Positions 35,592 through 45,990 of a stretch of DNA of 64,000 bases are shown one piece after another. The stretch's first letter is position 1. Every line of letters starts with the position of its first letter. The notes below the pieces were generated by a model, which saw nothing but the letters and a program-made list of their open reading frames with translations, had not been told where the DNA came from and ran no database searches. The translations under genes and the position numbers were made by a program. Source of the stretch: Aliiroseovarius zhejiangensis (lineage in GTDB: Bacteria; Pseudomonadota; Alphaproteobacteria; Rhodobacterales; Rhodobacteraceae); assembly GCF_014656375.1 (NCBI RefSeq), contig NZ_BNCH01000001.1:310001-374000 (forward strand). The letters are read 5' to 3'.

Positions 35592-37994
35592 TCAGTGCGC
35601 AACAGGCGGCGCGCTGGTCGGGTTCTTGGCCAGGGCCGTGGCAGCCTCTTCGGCGGCCTCATCCCATTCCACGGCGACCGGTTCACGCACCAGGGCGTGT
35701 TTCAGCACCTCGGACACGTGACTGACCGGGATGATCTCCAACCCTTCTTTCACATTGTCGGGAATGTCGCGCAGGTCTTTTTCGTTTTCCTGCGGGATCA
35801 ACACGGTCTTGATGCCACCACGCAGGGCCGCCAGCAGCTTCTCCTTCAGCCCGCCAATGGCCAGCGCGTTGCCGCGCAACGTGACTTCGCCCGTCATGGC
35901 GATGTCTTTCTTGACCGGAATGCCCGTCAGAACGGACACGATGGACGTCACCATCGCCAGCCCCGCCGAGGGGCCATCCTTGGGCGTCGCGCCTTCCGGC
36001 ACGTGCACGTGAATGTCCCATTTTTCGAACTGGGGTGGCTTGACGCCGATTTCCGGTGCGATCGAACGGACATAGGAATTGGCCGCGTCGATTGACTCTT
36101 TCATCACATCACCCAGCTTGCCGGTGGTTTTCATCCGGCCCTTGCCTGGCAGACGCAAGGCTTCGATGGACAGAAGATCACCACCCACACTGGTCCAGGC
36201 CAGCCCGGTGACAACACCGATCTGATCCTCTTTCTCGGCCAGACCATAGCGGTGCTTGCGCACGCCAAGATAGTCGTCCAGCAGATCGGGTGTGATCTCG
36301 ATCGTATCGACCTCTTTCTTGACCAGCTTGGTGACGGCCTTGCGCGCCAGCTTGGCAAGCTCGCGCTTCAGGTTCCGCACCCCCGCCTCGCGGGTGTAGT
36401 AGCGGATGATATCGGTCAGCGTGGTCTCGGGCACGGTAAATTCGCCCTTCTTCAACCCGTGATCCTTGATCACTTCCGGCAACAGATGACGCGTTGCAAT
36501 CTCGCGCTTCTCATCTTCAGTGTAGCCCGCCAGCGGAATGATCTCCATCCGGTCCAGAAGCGGACCGGGCATGTTGTAAGAGTTTGCGGTGGTCAGGAAC
36601 ATCACATTCGACAGGTCATATTCGACCTCAAGATAGTGGTCGACGAAGGTCGAGTTCTGTTCCGGGTCCAACACCTCAAGCATCGCGGATGCCGGGTCGC
36701 CCCGGAAATCCTGCCCCATCTTGTCGATCTCATCCAAGAGGATCAGCGGGTTCGTGGTCTTCGCCTTTTTCAAGGCCTGGATAATCTTGCCGGGCATCGA
36801 GCCGATATAGGTCCGGCGGTGACCGCGAATTTCGCTTTCATCGCGCACACCCCCCAACGAGATGCGAATGAACTCGCGCCCCGTGGCCTTGGCAACCGAT
36901 TTCCCAAGCGAGGTTTTACCCACACCCGGAGGGCCGACAAGGCACATGATCGGGCCTTTCAGCTTTTTCGAGCGTTGTTGCACGGCGAGATACTCGACAA
37001 TGCGTTCCTTGACCTTCTCAAGCCCATAGTGATCGGCGTCCAGAACCTTCTGGGCGTTATTCAGGTCTTTCTTGACACGGCTTTTCGTGCCCCATGGCAG
37101 ACCCAGCATCCAATCCAGATAGTTGCGCACGACCGTGGCTTCGGCCGACATGGGCGACATGTTCTTGAGCTTTTTCAGCTCGGCATCCGCCTTCTCGCGC
37201 GCCTCTTTCGACAGCTTGGTGGCTTCGATCTTCTCTTCCAACTCGGTCAGTTCGTTCTGACCTTCCTCGCCGTCGCCAAGTTCCTTCTGAATGGCCTTCA
37301 TTTGCTCGTTCAGATAGTATTCACGCTGGGTGCGCTCCATCTGGCTTTTGACGCGCGTCTTGATCTTTTTCTCGACCCGCAGCACGGACATTTCGCCCTG
37401 CATCAGGCCGAACACCTTTTCCAGACGTTCGGACACGGTGAAGGTTTCCAGCAGCTCCTGTTTCTGGTCGACTTCTACGCCCAAATGACCCGCCACAAGG
37501 TCAGCCAGCTTGTCCGGCGCGCGGGTTTCCGACACGGCGGCAAGGGCTTCTTCGGGGATGTTTTTCTTGATCTTGGCGTAGCGTTCAAACTCTTCGCTGA
37601 CCGAGCGCAGAAGCGCCTCGATCTCGTTTGGGTCGCCGGGCCGCTCTTCGATCACCTCGGCAAAGGCCTCGAAATACTCGGTGTTGTCGACATAATCGGT
37701 GATGCGCACACGCGACTGCCCTTCGACCAGCACTTTCACGGTGCCATCGGGCAGTTTCAGCAGTTGCAGCACATTCGCCAGCACGCCCACGGTATAAATC
37801 CCATCCACATCCGGCTCATCAACCGACGGGTCGATCTGGCTGGACAGAAGGATCTGCTTGTCATCTGCCATCACCTCTTCCAGCGCACGGACGGATTTCT
37901 CGCGCCCGACAAACAGCGGCACGATCATGTGGGGGAACACCACGATGTCGCGCAGCGGCAGGACCGGGAAGGATTGGCTCAGTTGCTCACTCAT
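35592..37994 (-). CDS. lon: ATP-dependent protease Lon
   Basis: An 800-residue LonA protease for misfolded and regulatory proteins. In order: N-terminal substrate domain, coiled-coil region, AAA+ domain with Walker A GPPGVGKTS and Walker B LILLDEIDKM, and protease domain with Ser in KDGPSAGLAM and Lys in IGGLKEKLLAA. AAGGAAAT precedes the ATG. Normal length. The HU-like gene follows; in other bacteria hupB also follows lon, so the order is conserved. Confidence 0.98.
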   Translation of the reverse strand: MSEQLSQSFPVLPLRDIVVFPHMIVPLFVGREKSVRALEEVMADDKQILLSSQIDPSVDEPDVDGIYTVGVLANVLQLLKLPDGTVKVLVEGQSRVRITDYVDNTEYFEAFAEVIEERPGDPNEIEALLRSVSEEFERYAKIKKNIPEEALAAVSETRAPDKLADLVAGHLGVEVDQKQELLETFTVSERLEKVFGLMQGEMSVLRVEKKIKTRVKSQMERTQREYYLNEQMKAIQKELGDGEEGQNELTELEEKIEATKLSKEAREKADAELKKLKNMSPMSAEATVVRNYLDWMLGLPWGTKSRVKKDLNNAQKVLDADHYGLEKVKERIVEYLAVQQRSKKLKGPIMCLVGPPGVGKTSLGKSVAKATGREFIRISLGGVRDESEIRGHRRTYIGSMPGKIIQALKKAKTTNPLILLDEIDKMGQDFRGDPASAMLEVLDPEQNSTFVDHYLEVEYDLSNVMFLTTANSYNMPGPLLDRMEIIPLAGYTEDEKREIATRHLLPEVIKDHGLKKGEFTVPETTLTDIIRYYTREAGVRNLKRELAKLARKAVTKLVKKEVDTIEITPDLLDDYLGVRKHRYGLAEKEDQIGVVTGLAWTSVGGDLLSIEALRLPGKGRMKTTGKLGDVMKESIDAANSYVRSIAPEIGVKPPQFEKWDIHVHVPEGATPKDGPSAGLAMVTSIVSVLTGIPVKKDIAMTGEVTLRGNALAIGGLKEKLLAALRGGIKTVLIPQENEKDLRDIPDNVKEGLEIIPVSHVSEVLKHALVREPVAVEWDEAAEEAATALAKNPTSAPPVAH

Positions 37995-38184
37995 AAGATT
38001 TCCTTGTTTTTGGCAAAGCGCCCTGCCCCTGTGTTGCGGCAGCCGGGGCGCCTCCTGTTCGGATATTCAGATGGGGGTCGCAACCCCCGACGTCAACCCG
38101 CTTTGCCTCTCCACTCTGCCCCCGCCGCGCGCCGACAACAAGGGCAAAGCGGGACCTGTTTTGCAGAAGAAGGTTAGCGATTTC

Positions 38185-39369
<1,185 letters not shown>

Positions 39370-39402
39370 TTAAGCAAACACCGGTGCCGACCGACCTGCC
39401 GG

Positions 39403-39627
39403 TCAGCTGTCGTCGTCGTGGCTGATCCTGACCGTGCCAAGGTTGGCGGCATTCACCCGTTCCGACAGCCGTTCCAGCTTGCGACTGGTCAGCATCAGTT
39501 CGGTCAGCGTGGTGTTATCCACCCGATTGGCCAGCGCATAGGCGACGTCCTGCACCATGCGGGCCGCCTGGTCCAGCTGCTTGGTGCACGTCACTGTCTT
39601 CGTCTCACCGTTCTTCGTCGATATCAC
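39403..39627 (-). CDS. Small conserved-type hypothetical protein, GTG start
   Basis: A 74-residue, mostly helical protein with one Cys and an acidic end (HDDDS). The GTG at 39627 is supported by GAGGAG 8 bases upstream, a spacing much better than for the ATG at 39663. Motif KLERLSERVNAANLG near the C-terminus may form a coiled coil. No family recognised. It lies upstream of tgt on the same strand, separated by 75 bases. Confidence 0.65.
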   Translation of the reverse strand: MISTKNGETKTVTCTKQLDQAARMVQDVAYALANRVDNTTLTELMLTSRKLERLSERVNAANLGTVRISHDDDS

Positions 39628-39966
39628 CGCCAAGGCTCCTCGTATCGCACATGCACACCTCAAAATGTGTTTTCAACAGAGAATTCAAGTCGAACGCGTC
39701 TATTTTATGGCGAATTATAGGCGTTTGCGCATCAAGCTGTTGTGATATTCGACACAGTCGACCGTTCTTAACGTTGTTTGGATCGCGAAGCGAAACAAAC
39801 AACGCAGCCCTCAAATAAGTGCATCTGCGCGCGTCGGGCGGGTCGGCACATCCGGCGATCTGGCAAGATCGTTCAACTGCGCGCGTTTGCCGCCGGGCTG
39901 GCACTGGACCTTCACGATCGTAATCCTTATATGATCAGTCAGGTTTAGAATGATGGCACACAGACT
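39628..39966. other. 339-base gap with an isolated hairpin
   Basis: No gene is supported here. The stretch is richer in A+T than its flanks. At 39772-39804 there is a two-part hairpin: CGTTGTTTG/CAAACAACG outside, TCGC/GCGA inside, loop GAA. No T run follows on either strand, so it is not a typical terminator. It may lie in the leader of the DUF59 gene at 39967. Confidence 0.5.
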
Positions 39967-40326
39967 ATGAACACATCCGACAAGATTGAAGGCGAACCAC
40001 TGATCAAGCCGTCGACGGTCGATCATCCGCTTTATGACAGCGTGGTCGAAGCCTGCCGCACGGTCTATGATCCTGAAATTCCGGTCAATATCTTTGACCT
40101 CGGTCTGGTGTACACGATCGAGATCAACGACCAGAACGAGGTTGACCTGATCATGACCCTGACCGCACCGGGCTGCCCGGTGGCGGGCGAGATGCCGGGC
40201 TGGCTGGTCGAGGCGATCGAGCCGGTCGCGGGCGTCAAGCAGGTGAATGTCGACATGACCTGGGACCCGCCCTGGGGGATGGAGATGATGTCGGATGAAG
40301 CGCGTCTTGAACTGGGGTTCATGTAA
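39967..40326 (+). CDS. MIP18/DUF59 family Fe-S assembly protein (SufT type)
   Basis: A 119-residue protein of the MIP18/SufT group, which helps mature Fe-S proteins. The motifs YDPEIPVNIFDLGLVY and TLTAPGCPVAGEMP contain the conserved Asp and Cys. The ATG lacks a clear Shine-Dalgarno. An A-type Fe-S carrier gene follows about 70 bases downstream, supporting a shared role. The rest of the suf operon is not in the window. Confidence 0.9.
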   Translation: MNTSDKIEGEPLIKPSTVDHPLYDSVVEACRTVYDPEIPVNIFDLGLVYTIEINDQNEVDLIMTLTAPGCPVAGEMPGWLVEAIEPVAGVKQVNVDMTWDPPWGMEMMSDEARLELGFM

Positions 40327-40395
40327 TCCCATCTGACGCCATCAGTACCGCAATCGGCGCGTCAGGCGCCATGCGCGCCCTTGAAGGAGAGACGG

Positions 40396-40764
40396 ATGTT
40401 TGGCATTCCCGGCAAAGCGCCGATCACGATGACACAAGCCGCCGAGAACCAGATCGCCAAGCTGATGGCGTCTGGCGGGCACACGGGCTTGCGGATCGGG
40501 GTCAAGAAGGGCGGCTGTGCGGGTATGGAATACACCATGGACTATGTCGACGAGGTCGACCCGCATGAAGAAGTGGTCGAACAGGGCGATGCCCGCGTGA
40601 TCATTGCCCCCATGGCACAGATGTTCCTGTTTGGGACCGAGATCGACTATGAGGTATCGCTCCTGGAATCCGGGTTCAAGTTTCGCAACCCCAATGTCAG
40701 CGAAGCCTGCGGCTGTGGAGAATCGATCAAATTCGACGACGCGCTGACCAACGGGACATCGTAA
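40396..40764 (+). CDS. HesB/IscA/SufA-type iron-sulfur carrier
   Basis: A 122-residue A-type carrier that delivers Fe-S clusters. The three ligand Cys are present: one in KKGGCAGMEY and two in EACGCGESI. GGAGA precedes the ATG at 40396. It follows the DUF59 gene and runs 5 bases before the TfoX gene. Which of SufA, IscA or ErpA it represents cannot be fixed; genetic context favours the SUF side. Confidence 0.92.
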   Translation: MFGIPGKAPITMTQAAENQIAKLMASGGHTGLRIGVKKGGCAGMEYTMDYVDEVDPHEEVVEQGDARVIIAPMAQMFLFGTEIDYEVSLLESGFKFRNPNVSEACGCGESIKFDDALTNGTS

Positions 40765-40769
40765 AGCTG

Positions 40770-41081
40770 ATGGCGGTCAGCGACGCCGATATTGCCTTCG
40801 TCAAAGAGCTGTTTCACGGACTTGGCCCTCTGACCCATCGCAAGATGATGGGTGGCGCGACCTTTTACTGCGACGGGCAGGTCTTTGCGATCCTGTCCAG
40901 CAAGGGCGAGGTTTACCTGAAAGCGAAAGGTGCCTTTGCCGAGGCACTGGATGCCGAAGGCAGCCACATTTTCGGGATGGACGGCAAGACGATGGGATAT
41001 TGGACCCTGCCCGACGCTGCCCTGGACGACCCGGATCTGGCCCGCGATTGGGCGCAACGGGCGCTGGACGCTCTGGCCTGA
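40770..41081 (+). CDS. TfoX/Sxy N-terminal domain protein
   Basis: A 103-residue single-domain TfoX_N protein (LGPLTHRKMMGGATFYCDG and VYLKAKG). Full-length Sxy regulates competence in gammaproteobacteria and has a second domain missing here, so competence control should not be assumed. It starts 5 bases after the A-type carrier stop, and its Shine-Dalgarno is weak, which suggests translational coupling. Confidence 0.88.
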   Translation: MAVSDADIAFVKELFHGLGPLTHRKMMGGATFYCDGQVFAILSSKGEVYLKAKGAFAEALDAEGSHIFGMDGKTMGYWTLPDAALDDPDLARDWAQRALDALA

Positions 41082-41204
41082 TCGCGACCACCCTTCGACC
41101 ACTAAACAGCATGACCACGCCCAATTGCGCCGCGGCACTTGGCCTGCGGGGCTTGACGCCCATCGCGCTGCGTCCGACAACACGCGTGACACAGTAGGAG
41201 ACAT

Positions 41205-41957
41205 ATGATGACCCGGCGCAAACTGGCAGCAGGCAATTGGAAGATGAACGGGACCAGCGCGGATCTTGTCGAGTTGGAGGCGCTGGCAAAAGCCCACCCC
41301 ACCCCCGGCTGTGACATCCTGATCTGTCCTCCCGCCACCCTGATTTCCCGTGCGGCCGCGGCGGCATCTGCGCAGATCGCCATTGGCGGACAGGATTGTC
41401 ATCAGAAGGACAGCGGCGCCCATACCGGCGACGTGTCCGCCCCGATGTTGCTGGATGCGGGCGCCCAGTATGTCATTCTGGGCCATTCAGAACGCCGCGA
41501 GGATCACAGGGAAAGCGACACCGATGTGCGCAACAAGGTCGTCGCGGCCCTGTCCGCCGGGTTGAAGGCGATCGTCTGCGTCGGCGAAAGCCTTGCCGAG
41601 CGTGAGGCCAACAACACGCTGGACATCATCGGCGGGCAATTGGCCGGGTCGATTCCGGATGTCGTCACGGGCGACAGCCTTGTCGTCGCCTATGAACCGA
41701 TCTGGGCGATCGGCACCGGCAAGGTACCGACGCTGGACCAGATCGGCGAGGTGCATGATTTCATCCGCATACGGTTGGAAACCCGGTTCGGCGCAGGCGT
41801 CGGGCGGTCAACGCGCATTCTGTATGGCGGCTCTGTGAAACCCGCCAATGCGTCCGAGATTTTTGCCGTTTCGAATGTCGATGGCGCACTTGTCGGGGGC
41901 GCCAGCCTGTCGGCCACGGATTTCTCGCCTATCATCACCGCGTTGGAAAACGCCTGA
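41205..41957 (+). CDS. tpiA: Triosephosphate isomerase
   Basis: A 250-residue TIM-barrel enzyme interconverting DHAP and glyceraldehyde 3-phosphate. The catalytic residues are visible: Lys in AAGNWKMNG, His in LGHSERR and Glu in [12 protein letters not shown]. The phosphate loop [10 protein letters not shown] is intact. AGGAGA precedes tandem ATGs at 41205 and 41208. The 123 bases upstream hold a plausible -35 element (TTGACG). Confidence 0.97.
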   Translation: MMTRRKLAAGNWKMNGTSADLVELEALAKAHPTPGCDILICPPATLISRAAAAASAQIAIGGQDCHQKDSGAHTGDVSAPMLLDAGAQYVILGHSERREDHRESDTDVRNKVVAALSAGLKAIVCVGESLAEREANNTLDIIGGQLAGSIPDVVTGDSLVVAYEPIWAIGTGKVPTLDQIGEVHDFIRIRLETRFGAGVGRSTRILYGGSVKPANASEIFAVSNVDGALVGGASLSATDFSPIITALENA

Positions 41958-42001
41958 CCCGCCAATCGGGGTCAATCTGCGGCTTGACAAAGGACCTCAC
42001 T

Positions 42002-42019
42002 TAATTAACTCGTTAATTA
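42002..42019. promoter_or_regulatory. Perfect AT-rich palindrome before the decarboxylase gene
   Basis: TAATTAAC-TC-GTTAATTA is a perfect 8-bp dyad with a 2-base spacer, ending 18 bases before the ATG at 42038. It stands out in a GC-rich genome and is a candidate operator, for example for a MarR-type repressor. No regulator gene is adjacent. Confidence 0.5.
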
Positions 42020-42037
42020 TTTCCGCGGGAGCTCTTG

Positions 42038-43435
42038 ATGGACTACTCCGACCTCGCCGACTGGCAGAAACGCGCCGCCGACTGGGCGCGAGACTATCAC
42101 GCGGGTCTGCGCGACCGGCCCGTGCGCCCCAACATCGCGCCGGGTGAGTTTCTGGCAAAGATTGACGCCCCCGTTCCAGAACAGCCTGATCCGGTCGAGG
42201 CGATCTTTGACGACTTCACGCGGCTGGTGCCTGACGCGATGACCCATTGGCAGCACCCGCGGTTCTTTGCCTATTTCCCGGCCAACGCCGCCCCTGCCTC
42301 GATGCTGGCCGAGCAACTGGCCAACGCCATGTCAGCGCAAGCCATGCTGTGGCAAACCGCCCCCGCCGCGAATGAGATGGAAGAACTGGTGATCCGCTGG
42401 CTGCGTGATGCGATGGGGCTGCCCCTTGGTTTCACCGGCACCATTCATGACAGTGCGACCACGGCGACTTTTTCTGCTGTCACGACCATGCGCGAACTCG
42501 CCTTGGGGCACGAAGGCATCACCAAAGGGCTGTCTGGCGCGCCCACGCTGCGCATCTATGCCAGCGCGCAGACCCATTCCAGCGTCGACAAGGCGGTGCG
42601 CCTGTCGGGCATCGGGCAGGACAATCTGGTCAAGGTGCCAACCGTGCCCGGACATCCCACCTGGTCTATGGACCCGGACGCCCTTGATCGCCTGATCCGC
42701 GACGATCTTGCGGCGGGGCTGAAGCCCGCTGGTGTTGTGCTTTGCGTTGGCGGCACGTCCATCGGGGCATGTGACGACATCACTGCCTGTATCGACGTGG
42801 CACACGCCCACGGCCTGACCGTGCATGTGGACGCCGCCTGGGCCGGGTCCGCCATGATCTGTGAAGAGTTTCGCACCCTCTGGACAGGAATCGAGGCCGC
42901 GGACAGCATCATCTTTAATCCTCACAAATGGCTGGGAGCCCAGTTCGATTGCGCCGTGCAGTTCCTGCGCGATCCCGCCCCGCAGATCGGCGCGATGGGG
43001 TTGCGCCCCGAATACCTCAGGACGCAGGGCAAGGATGAGGTGGTCAATTACAACGAATGGACCCTGCCCCTTGGCCGCCGCTTCCGGGCGCTGAAACTGT
43101 GGTTCCTCTTGCGCGCCGAGGGGCTGTCGGGCCTGCGGGCCCGCATTCGCAACCATGTCGCCTGGACTAACGAGGTCGCAGAGGTCATCGCCACCCTGCC
43201 CGGCTTTGAAATCACGACACCGCCAATCTTGTCGCTGTTCACTTTCCGCTTTCACGACGACGCGAAAACCGCCGCCCTGCTGGAGCGGGTGAACCGCGAC
43301 GGTCGCCTGTATCTGACCCAAACCCAGCACGAGGGGCAGTTCGTCATCCGCGTCTCGGTCGGCCAATATTCGACGACCCGTGACGATGTGATGATGATCC
43401 CCGACGTGCTGCAGGAACTGTCCCGCGACCTCTAA
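42038..43435 (+). CDS. PLP-dependent decarboxylase (aromatic-L-amino-acid / DDC family)
   Basis: A 465-residue group II decarboxylase. The PLP lysine is in FNPHKWLGAQFDC, the PLP-contacting Asp in HVDAAWAGSAM, and the substrate region ANAAPASMLAE near residue 90 matches aromatic amino acid decarboxylases. It removes CO2 from an aromatic or related amino acid to give an amine. The ATG at 42038 follows GCGGGA. Single gene with a palindrome in its promoter. Substrate not determined by sequence. Confidence 0.88.
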   Translation: MDYSDLADWQKRAADWARDYHAGLRDRPVRPNIAPGEFLAKIDAPVPEQPDPVEAIFDDFTRLVPDAMTHWQHPRFFAYFPANAAPASMLAEQLANAMSAQAMLWQTAPAANEMEELVIRWLRDAMGLPLGFTGTIHDSATTATFSAVTTMRELALGHEGITKGLSGAPTLRIYASAQTHSSVDKAVRLSGIGQDNLVKVPTVPGHPTWSMDPDALDRLIRDDLAAGLKPAGVVLCVGGTSIGACDDITACIDVAHAHGLTVHVDAAWAGSAMICEEFRTLWTGIEAADSIIFNPHKWLGAQFDCAVQFLRDPAPQIGAMGLRPEYLRTQGKDEVVNYNEWTLPLGRRFRALKLWFLLRAEGLSGLRARIRNHVAWTNEVAEVIATLPGFEITTPPILSLFTFRFHDDAKTAALLERVNRDGRLYLTQTQHEGQFVIRVSVGQYSTTRDDVMMIPDVLQELSRDL

Positions 43436-43579
43436 CAGCAAGAAATCTTTACTTTTCCGTGCCAGCGTATAAACTGGATGCGGGTCATGCCTTGTGCGGC
43501 GGACATTATTTTACCGCACAATCGGCATGCCGGCACCCGCTTTGGTTCTTATCTATTAGATAGGCGAAAGGGGAATCCA

Positions 43580-44221
43580 ATGGAGTTCGGGAAGGACTTT
43601 ACATATCACGAGTACGTCGCCGATGGCGTCGTTCACGGTTTGGGGGTGGTCGCCGCAATTATCGGATCGGTCGCCCTGATCTACTGGGCAATGGGGGACG
43701 CCCCTTTGGGGCATCTGCCGCCCATGCTGGCCTATGGGGCCGGGCTGATCGCCAGCTTCACCTTATCCGCAGCGTATAACATGACCCTTCACCGGTCGGC
43801 ACGACAGGTGTTGCGCAAATTCGATCACGCGGCGATCTATCTGATGATCGCGGGCACTTATACGCCCATCGCCCTGATCGGAATTGGCGGCACCAATGGC
43901 TATGCGCTGGTTGCTGCGGCATGGACCCTTGCCCTGATCGGCGTGGCGATGAAGCTCTTTTTCTTCGGTCGGTTCGAACGGTTCGGACTGATGCTGACCT
44001 TGATGCAGGGCTGGATGGCGGTTCTGATGATCGGCCCACTGATCGCTTCGTTCAGCCCGGTTGTGCTGGTGTTGCTTGTCGGTGGCGGATTGTTGTTCAC
44101 CTTGGGAATCTTCTTCCATCTTGGCGAACATCTGCCCTTCAACCGCGCGATCTGGCATATCCACGTCCTGCTGGGCGCGGCGGCGCATTACGCCGCTGTC
44201 GTGATGGTGGTGGGCACCTGA
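43580..44221 (+). CDS. Hemolysin III family (PAQR-like) membrane protein
   Basis: A 213-residue protein with about seven membrane helices. The hemolysin III/PAQR markers are present: YVADGVVHGLG with an early His, AAYNMTLHR and the late HIHVLLGAAAHY. Metal-dependent hydrolase chemistry is proposed for the superfamily, but the bacterial role is poorly known. AAAGGGG precedes the ATG at 43580. A tiny open frame with a good Shine-Dalgarno follows at 44307. Confidence 0.9.
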   Translation: MEFGKDFTYHEYVADGVVHGLGVVAAIIGSVALIYWAMGDAPLGHLPPMLAYGAGLIASFTLSAAYNMTLHRSARQVLRKFDHAAIYLMIAGTYTPIALIGIGGTNGYALVAAAWTLALIGVAMKLFFFGRFERFGLMLTLMQGWMAVLMIGPLIASFSPVVLVLLVGGGLLFTLGIFFHLGEHLPFNRAIWHIHVLLGAAAHYAAVVMVVGT

Positions 44222-44306
44222 GGTCGAAATTAACCGCGGTTCATGACGCGAACAGAACAGACCTGTCGTTTCCCGACCCGCTAGGCTCAGGGAAGGGAGG
44301 ACGGAA

Positions 44307-44390
44307 ATGGATCGGCTGGACTGGCTCATTTCACTTGTTGTGCGCACCATTGGTGCCGAGCGTGGACGCGCGGCGCGTGGGCGCCCCTGA
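44307..44390 (+). CDS. Candidate 27-residue small protein
   Basis: A short open frame preceded by GGGAGG (44295-44300) at 6-base spacing. Its product begins MDRLDWLISLVVRTIG and ends with an Arg-rich stretch (RGRAARGRP), so it would be an amphipathic helix with a basic tail, possibly membrane-associated. It lies alone between the hemolysin III gene and the MttB homologue. Without comparison it could be chance. Confidence 0.4.
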   Translation: MDRLDWLISLVVRTIGAERGRAARGRP

Positions 44391-44436
44391 CGGTCATTCA
44401 CCGTCACCACGCCCCACAACAATTCAGGTTTCAGCC

Positions 44437-45975
44437 ATGACCAAGACCAGTTCCCGCCGATCCGGTGGACGTGCCGCCCGCCAGGCCCTGCGCGCAGCCC
44501 CGCTTGCCCAAGATGTCCGCCCCGTCCGCGCAGGGATGGAGGGCGGCACCTTCACCCCCCTGACCCCGGAAGGCATTCGTCGCATTCACCTTGCCGCGCT
44601 CGATGCGCTGGAACAGGTAGGGCTGGCAGATGCGCCGCCATCGGGCATCGACATCATGACCCGCGCGGGCGCGGTGCTGGGCGAAGATGGACGCCTGCGT
44701 TTCCCCCGCGCCCTGGTCGAAGACATGCTCGCCAAGGCGGCAAAGGGGATCACCCTGTGCGGGCGCGACCCGCGCCATGATCTGACCCTGGGCGCAAGGC
44801 GCGTGCATTACGGCACTGCGGGTGCGGCGGTTCACATGGTCGACCCGCATGGGCGGGAGTATCGCGAAAGCACCGTTCAGGACCTGCATGATGCCGCACG
44901 CATCGTCGATCAACTGGACAACATCCATTTCCTGCAACGGCCCATGGTCTGCCGCGACATCCCCGACAACCGCGAGATGGATCTGAACTCGATCTATGCC
45001 TGCACGTCGGGGACGACAAAACACGTGGGCATCTCGTTCTCGGAACCCGATTTCGTTGAGGACGGTATCGGGCTTCTGCACATGATCGCGGGCGGGGAAG
45101 CGGCCTGGAGGGCGCGCCCGTTCGTGTCGAACTCCAACTGCTTTGTCGTGCCGCCAATGAAATTCGCCACCGAAAGCTGTCAGGTGATGGAGAAGGTGAT
45201 CGCGGCCGGCATGCCCGTTCTTCTGTTGTCTGCGGGCATGGCGACCGCCACGGCGCCCCCTACGCTGGCGGGCGCGATCGTTCAGGCCGTCGCCGAATGT
45301 CTGGCGGGTGTGGTCTATGTGAATGCAATTGCGCCGGGGCACCCCGCCATTTTCGGCACATGGCCCTTCCTTGTCGATCTGCGATCCGGGGCCATGTCGG
45401 GCGGATCGGGGGAACAGGCGCTGATGTCGGCGGGCTGCGCCCAGATGCACCAGTTTTATGGCCTGCCCGGCGGAGCGGCGGCGGGGTTCTCGGATTCAAA
45501 ACTGCCCGACATGCAGGCGGGGTGGGAACAGATGTGTTCCAACGTACTGGCCGGCCTGTCCGGGTTGAACATGGTGTACGAAGCGGCGGGCATGCACGCG
45601 TCGCTTCTGGGCTTTTGCCACGAAAGCCTGATCCTGGGGGACGATATTGTCGGGCAGGCGTTGCGCTGTGTGCGCGGGATCGAAGTCACTGAAGATGCGG
45701 TCAGTATCGAGATGATGCGATCGGTCTGCCTTGACGGCCCGGGTCACTATCTGGGCGAGGATCAGACGCTCAGCCGGATGCAGACGGATTTTGTCTATCC
45801 GACGCTTGGCGATCGAACCTCCCCCAAAGAATGGGCCGAGGTCGGCAAGCCCGACCTGATCGCCGCCGCGACCGCACGGAAAGAGGAGATACTGGCGCAA
45901 AGGGCCAGTGCCCGTTTCGATCCGCAAGTCGATGCTGCGATCCGGGCGCGGTTCAACATCCACCTGCCGCAATAA
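44437..45975 (+). CDS. Trimethylamine methyltransferase (MttB) family protein, no pyrrolysine
   Basis: A 512-residue corrinoid-dependent methyltransferase superfamily member (TIM barrel), recognised by VRAGMEGGTFTPLTPEGI, NSNCFVVPPMKFATESC and SAGMATATAPPTLAGA. Methanogen MttB reads an in-frame amber as pyrrolysine; this gene has none, so it belongs to the non-Pyl group, in which MtgB demethylates glycine betaine. No corrinoid protein (MttC/MtgC) or reductive activase is adjacent, so the partner is not evident. The ATG at 44437 has no strong Shine-Dalgarno. A basic N-terminal tail of about 30 residues precedes the barrel. Confidence 0.88.
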   Translation: MTKTSSRRSGGRAARQALRAAPLAQDVRPVRAGMEGGTFTPLTPEGIRRIHLAALDALEQVGLADAPPSGIDIMTRAGAVLGEDGRLRFPRALVEDMLAKAAKGITLCGRDPRHDLTLGARRVHYGTAGAAVHMVDPHGREYRESTVQDLHDAARIVDQLDNIHFLQRPMVCRDIPDNREMDLNSIYACTSGTTKHVGISFSEPDFVEDGIGLLHMIAGGEAAWRARPFVSNSNCFVVPPMKFATESCQVMEKVIAAGMPVLLLSAGMATATAPPTLAGAIVQAVAECLAGVVYVNAIAPGHPAIFGTWPFLVDLRSGAMSGGSGEQALMSAGCAQMHQFYGLPGGAAAGFSDSKLPDMQAGWEQMCSNVLAGLSGLNMVYEAAGMHASLLGFCHESLILGDDIVGQALRCVRGIEVTEDAVSIEMMRSVCLDGPGHYLGEDQTLSRMQTDFVYPTLGDRTSPKEWAEVGKPDLIAAATARKEEILAQRASARFDPQVDAAIRARFNIHLPQ

Positions 45976-45990
45976 AATCCGCTGCGTGCG

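Noticed and set aside
36252-38177. A 641-codon open frame on the plus strand
   Set aside because: Antisense to lon, whose Walker and Ser-Lys motifs are intact. The composition is that of a shadow frame.
41111-41197. A 28-codon open frame just before tpiA, considered as a leader peptide
   Set aside because: It has no Shine-Dalgarno, no run of one amino acid, and no attenuator-like hairpins. The region more likely holds the tpiA promoter.
44437-45975. Pyrrolysine-containing MttB
   Set aside because: There is no in-frame TAG anywhere in the gene, so amber readthrough is not needed.
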